64,000 nucleotides of DNA from Natronomonas salsuginis (GTDB taxonomy: Archaea > Halobacteriota > Halobacteria > Halobacteriales > Haloarculaceae), in contig NZ_QKNX01000001.1 in NCBI RefSeq assembly GCF_005239135.1, forward strand, positions 744,001-808,000, written 5' to 3'. The notes below the pieces were generated by a model. The model was not told the origin of the DNA, searched no databases, and saw only the letters and a program-made list of their open reading frames with translations. Both the position numbers and the translations under genes were made by a program. Positions 43,423 to 51,830 of this stretch are shown here, in pieces. The stretch's first letter is position 1; every line of letters begins with the position of its first letter.

Positions 43423-43897
43423 GGCGGAGCGATCGGCGTCCTCGGGGAAGTATGTTGATATACGCTCGCTTACGTGCGCCACCGCTGTTCGGCCCCCCCG
43501 CTCCAGCAGCGGGAATCGCGATCCCAACCCACAAAAGCGCGTACCAGCCGAACGGCGTGGGATCGACGGGCGTTGCACCGCTTCGAACCGTCGTCCAAGT
43601 CCCGTAGCTCGACAGACAGAGCAGTCCGCCGATCACGAGTCCGGGGGAGACGGATCGCCACGTCTCATAGAGCAGCCCGGGGACGAATCCGAGCGCGAAC
43701 ATACCGAGGAGCGTGTACACCACGAACAGCGGTTCGGTCGAGAGCGTTCGTTCGGGACGCTCGAACCCGAAAAACTCCCACAGAGCTAGCGCGACGATTC
43801 CGTGGGTTACGCCGGCGAGAGCCCCGATAAATATGGACTGACCCGTCGGGAGGCCGCTTCGTTCGCGCTCGATTCCGCTCTCGTCGTCGATGCCCAT
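43328..43897 (-). CDS. Four-helix membrane protein with doubtful 3' end
   Basis: This frame from ATG 43897 encodes 189 residues with about four hydrophobic helices (SIFIGALAGVTHGIVALALW, LFVVYTLLGMFALGFVPGLLY, GLVIGGLLCLSSYG, GWYALLWVGIAIP). The last 55 residues are arginine-rich and overlap the MBL gene in another frame by 95 bases. A C7/G7 run at 43493-43499 sits at the point where the protein stops looking membrane-like. One extra base there would end the gene cleanly at a TAA at 43470-43472. A sequencing or natural indel is therefore likely. Function unknown. Confidence 0.6.
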   Translation of the reverse strand: MGIDDESGIERERSGLPTGQSIFIGALAGVTHGIVALALWEFFGFERPERTLSTEPLFVVYTLLGMFALGFVPGLLYETWRSVSPGLVIGGLLCLSSYGTWTTVRSGATPVDPTPFGWYALLWVGIAIPAAGAGGPNSGGARKRAYINILPRGRRSLRHARDLSRHGIGHADRRAVSDRSVDRGPRRRR

Positions 43898-44042
43898 ATC
43901 GAGCGTGGGACGGGTGCGTGGGTAACGCTTGGGATACCTCAAAGCGTCGTTTCGGTCTCCCCTCTTGGACACCGACCCGCCGGATCGCGTCCGGTTCGGC
44001 AGGCCAAACCCACTTGACCGTGCGGGACGTACCTGAGAACGG

Positions 44043-46844
44043 ATGGGAGAGAGATCGTCGGCCGTCGAGGGCTCGGCCGAGACGTTTGTTCGCGAACAGC
44101 TCTCGGGACGCGGCTTCGACTACGACTCGGAGGCGATCGACATCGACGACGCCGACGCGTTCAGTCGGCTCTCCCCCGACGTGCGAGCGTGGTGGATCGA
44201 GCAGTTCGGCGAGTTCGTCCCCGAGAACGGCGGCCTCTTCACGCCCCCGCAGAAGGGGGCGATCCCGTTGATCGACGAGGGGACGAACACCCTCGTCTGT
44301 GCGCCGACCGGCAGCGGGAAGACGCTCTCGTCGTTCACCGCGATCATCGACGACCTCTTCGAGCGCGCCGAGGAGCGCGACGACGGCCTCGAAAACAGCG
44401 TCTACTGTCTGTACGTCTCACCGCTGAAATCGCTCGCGAACGACATCCATCGGAACCTGACCGAACCACTGGAGGGGATCTCCGAGCGGCTGGAAGCGCG
44501 GGGCGAATCCGTCGAGATTCGGCACGCGATCAGACACGGCGACACGAGCGACGCGGATCGCCAGCGGATGCTGGAGGAGACGCCGCATATCCTCAACACG
44601 ACGCCGGAGACGCTCGCGATTTTGCTGAACAGCCCGAAGTTCAAGCGGAAACTCGAGACCGTCGAATACGTCGTCGTCGACGAGATCCACTCGCTCGCGG
44701 CGAACAAACGCGGCACGCATCTGGCGGTGTCGCTCGAACGGCTCGAACGGCTCTGCGATCGGTCCCCTACCCGGATCGGGTGCTCGGCGACTGTCGAACC
44801 GCTCGACGCCGTCGGAAAGTTTCTGGTCGGCGGCACACTGACCCCCGATGGCTGGCAGCCCCGCGAGTTCGAGATCGTCGACGCGAGGTTCGTCCGCGGG
44901 TTCGACATCGAGTTGCGCTGTCCGACGGACGATCTGATACACACGCCTCGCGGCGTGATCACGGACCGGTTTTACGCCCAACTCGACGAACTCGTCGCCG
45001 AACACACCAACACGCTCGTCTTCACGAACACGCGGTCCGGCGCGGAGCGCGTCCTCCACAACCTCCGCGAGCGCGGCGATTACGACGAGTCGAACTCCGG
45101 GTGTCACCACGGGTCGCTCTCGAAAGACCGCCGGACCGAGATCGAAGAGGGGCTCAAACGCGGCGAGTTGGACGTGGTGACGACCTCGACGTCGCTCGAA
45201 CTCGGTATCGACATGCCGTACATCGATCTCGTCGTGCAGGTCGGCTCGCCGAAGAGCGTCGCGGCGTTGTTACAGCGCGTCGGCCGGGCGGGCCACCGAC
45301 TCGGCCGGACGGTGAAGGGGCGAGTGATCGCGCTGGATCGAGACGAGCTCGTCGAGTGTGCGGTGATGTTGAAGAAGGCCGAAGAGGGGTTCGTCGATCG
45401 CGTGTTCATCCCCGAGAACGCCCACGACGTCGCGGCGCAACAGGTGTACGGGATGGCGATCAACGGCCCGCTTCCGGAGGCCGAGGTCCGCCAGACGCTC
45501 CGAGGTGCCTACCCGTATCGGAACTACACCGGCGACGAGTACGAGTCGCTGTTCCGGTATCTCACCGCAGACTACGACGGAATGGAAGAAAAGAACGTCT
45601 ACGCGAAGGTGTGGCGCGACGAGAACGACCCGCCGGGCGGCGAACACCACCACGACGACTTCGCGCCTGGAACGCCACTCGTCGGCAAGCGCGGCCGATT
45701 GGCTCGCGTCATCTACATGACCAACATCGGAACGATCCCCGACTCGTTCAGCTGCGACGTGTTCACCCGTTCCGGTGACGAGTGGATCGGCCAGTTGGAC
45801 GAGTCGTATCTCGATACGCTCGAAGCCGGCGACGTGTTCGTGCTCGGCGGCGCGCGCTACGAGTACCGGTACCGCCGGGGCTCGAAGGTGTACGTCGATC
45901 CGACGAGCGCCCGCCCGACGGTCCCCTCGTGGTTCTCCGAGCGATTGCCGCTGAGCTACGACCTCGGTCGGGAGATCCTGCGGTTTCAACGGGAGCTACT
46001 CGATCGCTTCGAGGCGGACGGACCGCCCGGCGTCCGGCGGTGGCTCAGGACGCTCCCGCTCGACGAGAACACCGTCCGCGCCGTGACGCGGATGTTCGAC
46101 GCCCAGCGACGATACGCGGGCGACGGGAGCGTCTCGACCGATCGGCGACTCGCCATCGAAGTCGAACTCGACCGCGACGACTACCGGCGGAACTACCACG
46201 TCCACTCGAACTATGGCCGGCGGTTCAACGATGGGTTCTCGCGGCTGCTGGCCTACCGGTGTGCCCAACGCGCCAACGCGAACGTCAAGGTCGCAGTCGC
46301 CGACAACGGGTTCACGCTTTCGATGCCGCTGAACCGAAAGGTCGATTTCGATCGCATCGTCAGAGAGATCGCTCCCGACGAGGTGCGACCCGATCTCCGC
46401 GCGGCGCTCTCGGGGACCGATCTCCTCAAGCGGTACTTCCGGATCAACGCGACGCGGGCGCTCATGATCCTCAAGCGGTACAAGGGGTACGAGAAGTCGG
46501 CGAGCCAACAGCAGGTGTCCAGCGAGATGCTGCTCGGCTTCGCCGACGACAAGGACGGGTTCGCCGTCATGGAGGAGACCTACCGCGAGATCTTGGAGGA
46601 CAAACTGAACGTCGACGCGATATCGGCGTTCCTTTCGGCGCTCGAAGCCGGGGAGATGGACCTTTTCGTCGCTCGGGTGGGCTCGCCGTCACCGCGCGCG
46701 TTCGGTCTCGCGACGCTTATGGCGAGCGACGTGGTCCTCGCAGAGGACGATTCCGCCGTCCTGCAGGCGTTCCACGATCGCGTGATGAACGAGATCGGCG
46801 GCGAAGCCAGGGGCGAAAGCGGTGGTTCGGATACCGACGGCTAA
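44043..46844 (+). CDS. Lhr-like ATP-dependent helicase
   Basis: This 933-residue protein is a superfamily 2 helicase of the Lhr type. Helicase motifs are visible: motif I APTGSGKT (87-94), motif Ia SPLKSLANDI, motif II DEIH (213-216), SATVEPL (motif III), then TNTRSGAE, TTSTSLELGIDMP and QRVGRAGHR (motifs IV-VI). The C-terminal part holds a winged helix and the conserved Lhr/Hel308-type core domain. It is about the size of archaeal Lhr core proteins, much shorter than E. coli Lhr. Likely role is DNA or RNA unwinding in repair. ATG 44043. Confidence 0.9.
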   Translation: MGERSSAVEGSAETFVREQLSGRGFDYDSEAIDIDDADAFSRLSPDVRAWWIEQFGEFVPENGGLFTPPQKGAIPLIDEGTNTLVCAPTGSGKTLSSFTAIIDDLFERAEERDDGLENSVYCLYVSPLKSLANDIHRNLTEPLEGISERLEARGESVEIRHAIRHGDTSDADRQRMLEETPHILNTTPETLAILLNSPKFKRKLETVEYVVVDEIHSLAANKRGTHLAVSLERLERLCDRSPTRIGCSATVEPLDAVGKFLVGGTLTPDGWQPREFEIVDARFVRGFDIELRCPTDDLIHTPRGVITDRFYAQLDELVAEHTNTLVFTNTRSGAERVLHNLRERGDYDESNSGCHHGSLSKDRRTEIEEGLKRGELDVVTTSTSLELGIDMPYIDLVVQVGSPKSVAALLQRVGRAGHRLGRTVKGRVIALDRDELVECAVMLKKAEEGFVDRVFIPENAHDVAAQQVYGMAINGPLPEAEVRQTLRGAYPYRNYTGDEYESLFRYLTADYDGMEEKNVYAKVWRDENDPPGGEHHHDDFAPGTPLVGKRGRLARVIYMTNIGTIPDSFSCDVFTRSGDEWIGQLDESYLDTLEAGDVFVLGGARYEYRYRRGSKVYVDPTSARPTVPSWFSERLPLSYDLGREILRFQRELLDRFEADGPPGVRRWLRTLPLDENTVRAVTRMFDAQRRYAGDGSVSTDRRLAIEVELDRDDYRRNYHVHSNYGRRFNDGFSRLLAYRCAQRANANVKVAVADNGFTLSMPLNRKVDFDRIVREIAPDEVRPDLRAALSGTDLLKRYFRINATRALMILKRYKGYEKSASQQQVSSEMLLGFADDKDGFAVMEETYREILEDKLNVDAISAFLSALEAGEMDLFVARVGSPSPRAFGLATLMASDVVLAEDDSAVLQAFHDRVMNEIGGEARGESGGSDTDG

Positions 46845-48596
46845 TCACGACGGTCGCGACCCGATAGTAGTTGCCGTTGCGTTGTCTCGCGCTCGCTCGT
46901 CGCTCGGGCCGACGATGGTCGCATCTTGGCCGCGCTCGACGGGGATCCGTTCGATCACGTTGCCGTCCCCGTCCGTGATGAGGACGTAGTACACGATGTC
47001 CCGATCCCCGTCGTCCCCATCGACGGGATCGAGATCGTCTTCGGTTACCGCTCCGCGGATGAACGACCTGACCGCGTCGTCGTCCCGTATCTCGATCGTG
47101 CGCCCCGTGTCGGCGTTGACGAACACGTTACGCGTCACGTCGGTGAAATCGATCGGCGTGACCTTGATGTGCCACCACAGGTCGCCGTCGATCGTGACAG
47201 GGACCGGTTCGGTGACGACGAAGTTCTCGCCCCAGTTGGTTCGTGAGTCGGCCGAGCGTGCGATCCCCATCGCGCGCTCCGGTCCGGTCAGCGTCTCGTC
47301 GCCGGTCCCGAAGTACCGATATTCGCCCGTATCGGCGTCGGCGAACCACACCTCGTCGAGCCCCCGCGTGTCCTCGCCGTAGGGTTCCATGGCGGTCACG
47401 TACGACATCTGTTGGCCCTCCAGATCGATGACGAACGGCTGTGCGTTGTCGGCTCCGGAGGGGAGCCGAGCGATCTCGATCTCACCCTCGTGCGCCCCGA
47501 CGACGGGCAGTTGGTTGATGATTCCGTTCCGATAGCCGAGCGACCCCATCTCATCGCGGGTGATCGTGAGCGGATACAGCCGCTGACCATCGAGTATCGC
47601 ATTGGATCGCGCCTCCTCGGGACTGAGATGCTCGATCGTCCCGTCCGGATGGACCAGGGCTCCGCCGTCCCACGTCGGTGTCGTGTGGGGAAACGGAGTC
47701 AGATGCCATTCGTGGCCGGTTTTCGGGTAGTACATGTACGGCCGACCGTCGTGGCTGAACTCGACGGCGTCGTCGTCGTACTTCGCGAAGTAATCCGTCT
47801 TCTTCAGGTTCCAGTCGGCGGATCGGTGCAGTAACATGCCCTCGCCGTACACGAAGTCCTCCTCGTAGACCGCAATCTGTCTGTCGTCCATCCGCGTCAT
47901 ATCCGTGACGAGCACGCCGCGTTGGTGTTCGATGAGGGTGTTTCGAAACCCGTCCGGTTGGATCGCGTACGACCAGGCCAACGAGCCCTCTTCGGTGCGG
48001 GCGATGTCACTCGTCCCGAGTCGGTGTTGGCGATAGGAGACTGACCCTCGTGTCGTGATGTCCGCCACCTGTCTGGGGACGACTCGTGGATTATCCGGGT
48101 TCGCCTGCGGAAACTCGTCGACTTCGGTCGCGTCGGCCATCGTCTGTTGGGCCAACGTTCGTTGTTCGAACATTCCAGCAGGGACGCTCACGAGTACGGA
48201 AACGGCACCCAATACAACGACGGCGGTGACGAGAAGGCGTATCTTTCGCCCCGGTGAACCCTGAAGGCCCAACAGCACGTCAACGGGGTTCTCCGCCTCT
48301 CTGAGCACGCGTCCGACCGAGTACTCCGATGTCGTCTCGGAGTCGAACGGTGGGGCGAGCCACAGAGCGACGGCTGCGAGGGCCGTTCCGCCACCGAACA
48401 CCAACAAGCCAGGGGAATAAAGAGTTCCGTAGACGAATCCGTGCCACAGCGGTCGAGTCAGATATCCTATAAATACGACGATGCCGAGGCCGAACAGCCG
48501 CGTCGCGATGTGAACGCCGAGCGGCCGTCCGCCCGATCCATCGATCCGGATGTCCGAAGCGTCATCGTCGCTAGTGGAGGGACTTCGATCTGCCAT
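46845..48596 (-). CDS. Unrecognised membrane-anchored exodomain protein
   Basis: This 583-residue protein has an acidic N-terminus, then three predicted membrane helices within residues 28-145 (GIVVFIGYLTRPLW, GLLVFGGGTALAAVALWLAP, LLVTAVVVLGAVSVLVSV) and a large external domain to the end. The exodomain contains repeated WHIKV/YRYF-like strands and the segment GDLWWHIKVTPIDFTDVTRNVF followed by a PepSY-like NADTGRTIEI. I do not recognise a family. Its stop codon begins on the base next to the Lhr stop, so the genes converge with no spacer. It may be a surface or signalling protein. Confidence 0.7.
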   Translation of the reverse strand: MADRSPSTSDDDASDIRIDGSGGRPLGVHIATRLFGLGIVVFIGYLTRPLWHGFVYGTLYSPGLLVFGGGTALAAVALWLAPPFDSETTSEYSVGRVLREAENPVDVLLGLQGSPGRKIRLLVTAVVVLGAVSVLVSVPAGMFEQRTLAQQTMADATEVDEFPQANPDNPRVVPRQVADITTRGSVSYRQHRLGTSDIARTEEGSLAWSYAIQPDGFRNTLIEHQRGVLVTDMTRMDDRQIAVYEEDFVYGEGMLLHRSADWNLKKTDYFAKYDDDAVEFSHDGRPYMYYPKTGHEWHLTPFPHTTPTWDGGALVHPDGTIEHLSPEEARSNAILDGQRLYPLTITRDEMGSLGYRNGIINQLPVVGAHEGEIEIARLPSGADNAQPFVIDLEGQQMSYVTAMEPYGEDTRGLDEVWFADADTGEYRYFGTGDETLTGPERAMGIARSADSRTNWGENFVVTEPVPVTIDGDLWWHIKVTPIDFTDVTRNVFVNADTGRTIEIRDDDAVRSFIRGAVTEDDLDPVDGDDGDRDIVYYVLITDGDGNVIERIPVERGQDATIVGPSDERARDNATATTIGSRPS

Positions 48597-48671
48597 GGTT
48601 GTACGCTTCTCCGCGCTTGCTTATAAGGACCGGCGGTGAACTGCGTACTCGCTGCGTGAACGATGCGCCGT

Positions 48672-48872
48672 TCACTCCACCGTTCCTTTTATACCGCTCA
48701 CGAGGAAAAAGAGGCCGAATCCGGCCGACACGACGATGGCGATGGCTGCGCCGCCGACGGGGCCTCCCGACGCTGCCGCTGCGGGCCCGAGTCGCACCGC
48801 GAGAAACACGCTCACCGCGAGGAACCCCGCACCGATCGCGACGAACGCGATCCGGACCGATCGTCCGAGCAT
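48672..48872 (-). CDS. 66-residue two-helix membrane protein
   Basis: ATG 48872 starts a 66-codon frame with two hydrophobic helices (RIAFVAIGAGFLAVSVFLAV and GAAIAIVVSAGFGLFFLVSG) separated by an alanine-rich loop. Its start overlaps the LarA-family stop as TGATG, so it is likely translated with that gene. No function is known; it might anchor or accompany the racemase, but this is inference. Confidence 0.65.
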   Translation of the reverse strand: MLGRSVRIAFVAIGAGFLAVSVFLAVRLGPAAAASGGPVGGAAIAIVVSAGFGLFFLVSGIKGTVE

Positions 48873-50098
48873 CAGACGAGAAGTGTATTTAACGCGTCCG
48901 GAACGACGAGCACGTCGCTTCCGGGTTCGATCGCGTCCTCGACGCGATCGTGGGCGTGCATCAAGCAGTCGTCGACCACGTCCGAGGCCTCGCTGTTCGT
49001 GATATACACGTCGTGCTCTCTGAGGGCGCGGGCGACGACGAACGCCCGCTGAGCCCCCGGTTCGTAGCCCGACCGCATTCGCTCGTAAAGCTCCTCGGCG
49101 CTCTCGGCCTCGGAGAGCCACTTATAAAAGCGCCGCTCGCCCGTCCCCTCGCCGGCTCCTTCGGAGAGCGCTGCGGGAATGACGATGCGGCCGCCCGCTC
49201 GGAGCGGGGTCTTCGCCCCCAAGGCGACGTACGTGGCCGCGCGGGTCGTCTGATAGAGGTTGGCGTCCTTGGGCGCGCCGACACCGGCGAGCACGGCGTC
49301 GTACTCGTCCTCGACCTCGACCGAAAGCGCGTCTCGGGCGCTGTCGGCGAGCCCCCGGACGACGGCTTGCGGCTTCCCAGCGGCCACATCGAGAATCCCC
49401 GCTGGGCCGTGCGTGACGTTGACGCAGAAATCGAGCCCACAGAGCTCGCCGGCCGCATCGACCGCCGCCCGGAATGGGTTGTCCTCGATTCGACCGAGGC
49501 GAACGCCGGGTCGTGAAAGCATCTCCGGGCCGTGAGTGTACCGTATGAGCGACTCCCCACCCGCACCGATCGCGACCGTCTTCCCGCCGCCGGAGAAGCC
49601 GGCGTACTGATGCGGTTCGACCATGCCCGTCGCGAGGACCAGATCAGCTTCGGTGACCCGGCGGTTGCACTCGATCGTGACGCCGTCGACCTCGCCGACG
49701 CCGACCGTCTCGGCCGGGTCGTGGTTGATCGCGAGATTCGCGTGCTCGCCGAGCATCGTCTCCAACTCGGCGTCGGTCATCGGGCGGTGGAGCCCCAGTC
49801 CGACGACGACGGTTACCTGATCGCGTGAGACGCCCGCAGACTGGAGCGTTGAGAGCAACAGATCGACCAATTCGCCGTCCGGCGTCGCGCGCGTCACGTC
49901 GGTGACCACGATCGCAACGGTGTCGTCCGGCTCGGCTAACTCGTCGAGCGCCGGGGCAGCGGGATCGTCGAGCGCCGCTTTCGCCGCGCTCCGCACGTCG
50001 ATCGGCTCGCCCCCGGCGGGCTCCGCGACGGTCACGGCACAGTCCGATAGCTTGACATCGATCGCCCTGGCACCGAACGGTAGCTGGATGGTCCTCAT
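48872..50098 (-). CDS. Lactate-racemase-family protein LarA
   Basis: This 408-residue protein matches LarA/DUF2088. The four key residues align with Lactobacillus LarA: His104 (GLHRPM), His163 (VEPHQYAGF), Lys173 (GGGKTVA) and His189 (THGPE), with spacings 59, 10 and 16 against 66, 10 and 16. The Lys should carry the nickel-pincer nucleotide. It may racemise or epimerise a 2-hydroxy acid; lactate itself is not proven. The LarB, LarC and LarE maturation genes are not in the window. A 66-residue membrane protein overlaps its 3' end. Confidence 0.87.
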   Translation of the reverse strand: MRTIQLPFGARAIDVKLSDCAVTVAEPAGGEPIDVRSAAKAALDDPAAPALDELAEPDDTVAIVVTDVTRATPDGELVDLLLSTLQSAGVSRDQVTVVVGLGLHRPMTDAELETMLGEHANLAINHDPAETVGVGEVDGVTIECNRRVTEADLVLATGMVEPHQYAGFSGGGKTVAIGAGGESLIRYTHGPEMLSRPGVRLGRIEDNPFRAAVDAAGELCGLDFCVNVTHGPAGILDVAAGKPQAVVRGLADSARDALSVEVEDEYDAVLAGVGAPKDANLYQTTRAATYVALGAKTPLRAGGRIVIPAALSEGAGEGTGERRFYKWLSEAESAEELYERMRSGYEPGAQRAFVVARALREHDVYITNSEASDVVDDCLMHAHDRVEDAIEPGSDVLVVPDALNTLLV

Positions 50099-50101
50099 CG
50101 G

Positions 50102-51559
50102 CTACCCTTTTATATTACAGATCGGTTCGACGCGGACGACCGTGCGGGCGATCCCGAGCTCGTCGGAGACACGGACGACCTCGTCAACGTCCTTGTACAC
50201 TCCGGGAGCCTCCTCGGCGATCGTCGCGCCGCTTTGGGCCTTCACGTACACCTTCCGCCGGCGGAGCTCGTCCTGCACGTCTTCGCCCCAGAACTCACGT
50301 TTCGCCTGCGTTCGGCTCATCAGTCGCCCAGCCCCGTGGGCCGTCGAGCCGAACGAGACATCGAGGGAGTTCTCGCCGCCGCAGAGTACGTACGAACCGG
50401 CGCCCATGCTCCCGGGGACGATGACCGGTTGACCGACGTTTCGGTACGCGTCGGGGACCTCCGGCCGTCCGGCGGGAAACGCCCGGGTCGCACCTTTTCG
50501 GTGGACGTACAGCTCGGTCGGCTCCCCGTCGACGTCGTGAACCTCCTTTTTGGCGATGTTGTGCGCCACGTCGTAGAGCAGTTCCATTCCCAGATCCTCC
50601 CACGGCTCCCCAAACACGTCTTCGAACACCGACCGAGTTCGGTGAGTGATGAGCTGTCGGTTGACCCACGCGAAGTTGATCGCCGCGCACATCGCGCCGT
50701 AGTAGTCCTCGGCGAGTTGTGACCCGGCGGGTGCCGCGGCGAGTTCCCGGTCGGGAAGCTGTGCGAGCAGTCCGCTGTGCGCCTTCTCGATCTCGCGGAG
50801 ATACTCCGTGCAGAGTTGGTGGCCGAGCCCCCGCGAGCCGCAGTGGATCAGGATGACCACCTGATCGGCGTGGAGGCCGTACGCCTCGGCGATCGGTTCG
50901 TCGAACACGTCCGCGACGCGCTGAACTTCGAGGAAGTGGTTGCCGGAGCCGAGCGATCCCATCTGGTTTTGACCGCGGTCTTTCGCCTTCTGTGGAACCG
51001 TCTCGGGTGTCGCGTCCGCTCGAAATCCGTTGTCCTCGCAGTGGCTCTGATCGGACTCGACGGCGTATCCCTCTTCTACGCACCACTCGACGCCGCGTTC
51101 GAGCGCCGCGTCGAGTTCGCCGTGGTCGCCCTCGATGACGCCGCCGCCGCCGAGCCCCGACGGGATCGCCTCGAAGAGCGCGTCGACCAGTTTTTCTTCG
51201 CGCCCGTTGAGATCGTCGTACGTGAGGTTCGTTTTCACCATCCTGATCCCGCAGTTGATGTCGTAGCCGATCGCTCCGGGGGAGATACAGCCGTCTTCCG
51301 CGTCGATTCCGGCCACGCCGCCGACCGGAAATCCGTACCCCTGATGACCGTCCGGCATACAGAGCGCGTACTTCTTGATTCCCGGGAGGTGCGTCGCGTT
51401 GCGCAACTGCTGAATCGTCTTGTCCTCGGCGATCTCCTCGAGGAGGGACTCGCTCGCGAACACCCGCGCCGGAACGCGCATATCGCCCTCCTTCGGGATC
51501 TCCCAGACGTGCTCGCGGATCTCCCGCAACGTGATGTCGCCCACCTCGAACGTGGTCAT
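50102..51559 (-). CDS. rtcB: RNA-splicing ligase RtcB
   Basis: This 485-residue protein is RtcB, which joins 2',3'-cyclic phosphate and 5'-OH RNA ends with GTP and Mn, as after tRNA intron excision. Typical segments are MPDGHQGYGFPVGGV, GYDINCGIRM with the conserved Cys, GSLGSGNHFLEVQ, IHCGSRGLGHQ and the C-terminal EPICNIKG ending in the family's IKG tail. No intein is present. ATG 51559 (MTTFEV) is chosen over an in-frame start at 51658. It precedes the LarA gene by three bases on the same strand. Archease is not nearby. Confidence 0.95.
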   Translation of the reverse strand: MTTFEVGDITLREIREHVWEIPKEGDMRVPARVFASESLLEEIAEDKTIQQLRNATHLPGIKKYALCMPDGHQGYGFPVGGVAGIDAEDGCISPGAIGYDINCGIRMVKTNLTYDDLNGREEKLVDALFEAIPSGLGGGGVIEGDHGELDAALERGVEWCVEEGYAVESDQSHCEDNGFRADATPETVPQKAKDRGQNQMGSLGSGNHFLEVQRVADVFDEPIAEAYGLHADQVVILIHCGSRGLGHQLCTEYLREIEKAHSGLLAQLPDRELAAAPAGSQLAEDYYGAMCAAINFAWVNRQLITHRTRSVFEDVFGEPWEDLGMELLYDVAHNIAKKEVHDVDGEPTELYVHRKGATRAFPAGRPEVPDAYRNVGQPVIVPGSMGAGSYVLCGGENSLDVSFGSTAHGAGRLMSRTQAKREFWGEDVQDELRRRKVYVKAQSGATIAEEAPGVYKDVDEVVRVSDELGIARTVVRVEPICNIKG

Positions 51560-51689
51560 ACGGATCGTTCGTCGCCACCGGTCCAATAGCTTACGCCACG
51601 GTCGACGAGCCGCTTCGACCGGACGTCGTGGGACGGTCCCGAGACCGACTATCGGCACCCGTGACGAACGGTGAGTTCGAACCAGCGTT

Positions 51690-51697
51690 CATATATG
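51690..51697 (+). promoter_or_regulatory. Putative TATA box for the che operon
   Basis: CATATATG lies about 24 bases before an ATG at 51717, placing the transcript start near that codon and ahead of cheB. Confidence 0.5.
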
Positions 51698-51716
51698 TAC
51701 CGGGGCTCTTTCCGGT

Positions 51717-51830
51717 ATGATTGAGTCGGTAGGAACGTGTCGCCCGGAGACAGGGGTTCGCGGACGAATTCGTCGCAAATGGATCGCGGAATCGCGCTCA
51801 TCGAGAATCACGGTGTTTCCGGAGAGATGA
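51717..51830 (+). CDS. Possible 37-residue leader peptide before cheB
   Basis: A 37-codon frame starts at ATG 51717 at leaderless distance from the TATA box and ends in TGA 51828-51830, overlapping the cheB ATG as ATGA. The product is basic (many Arg) and has no known motif. It could be a small protein or a leader that couples cheB translation. Alternatively cheB may really begin at an upstream in-frame codon (GTG 51737 or ATG 51779) and this frame would be coincidental. Confidence 0.35.
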   Translation: MIESVGTCRPETGVRGRIRRKWIAESRSSRITVFPER

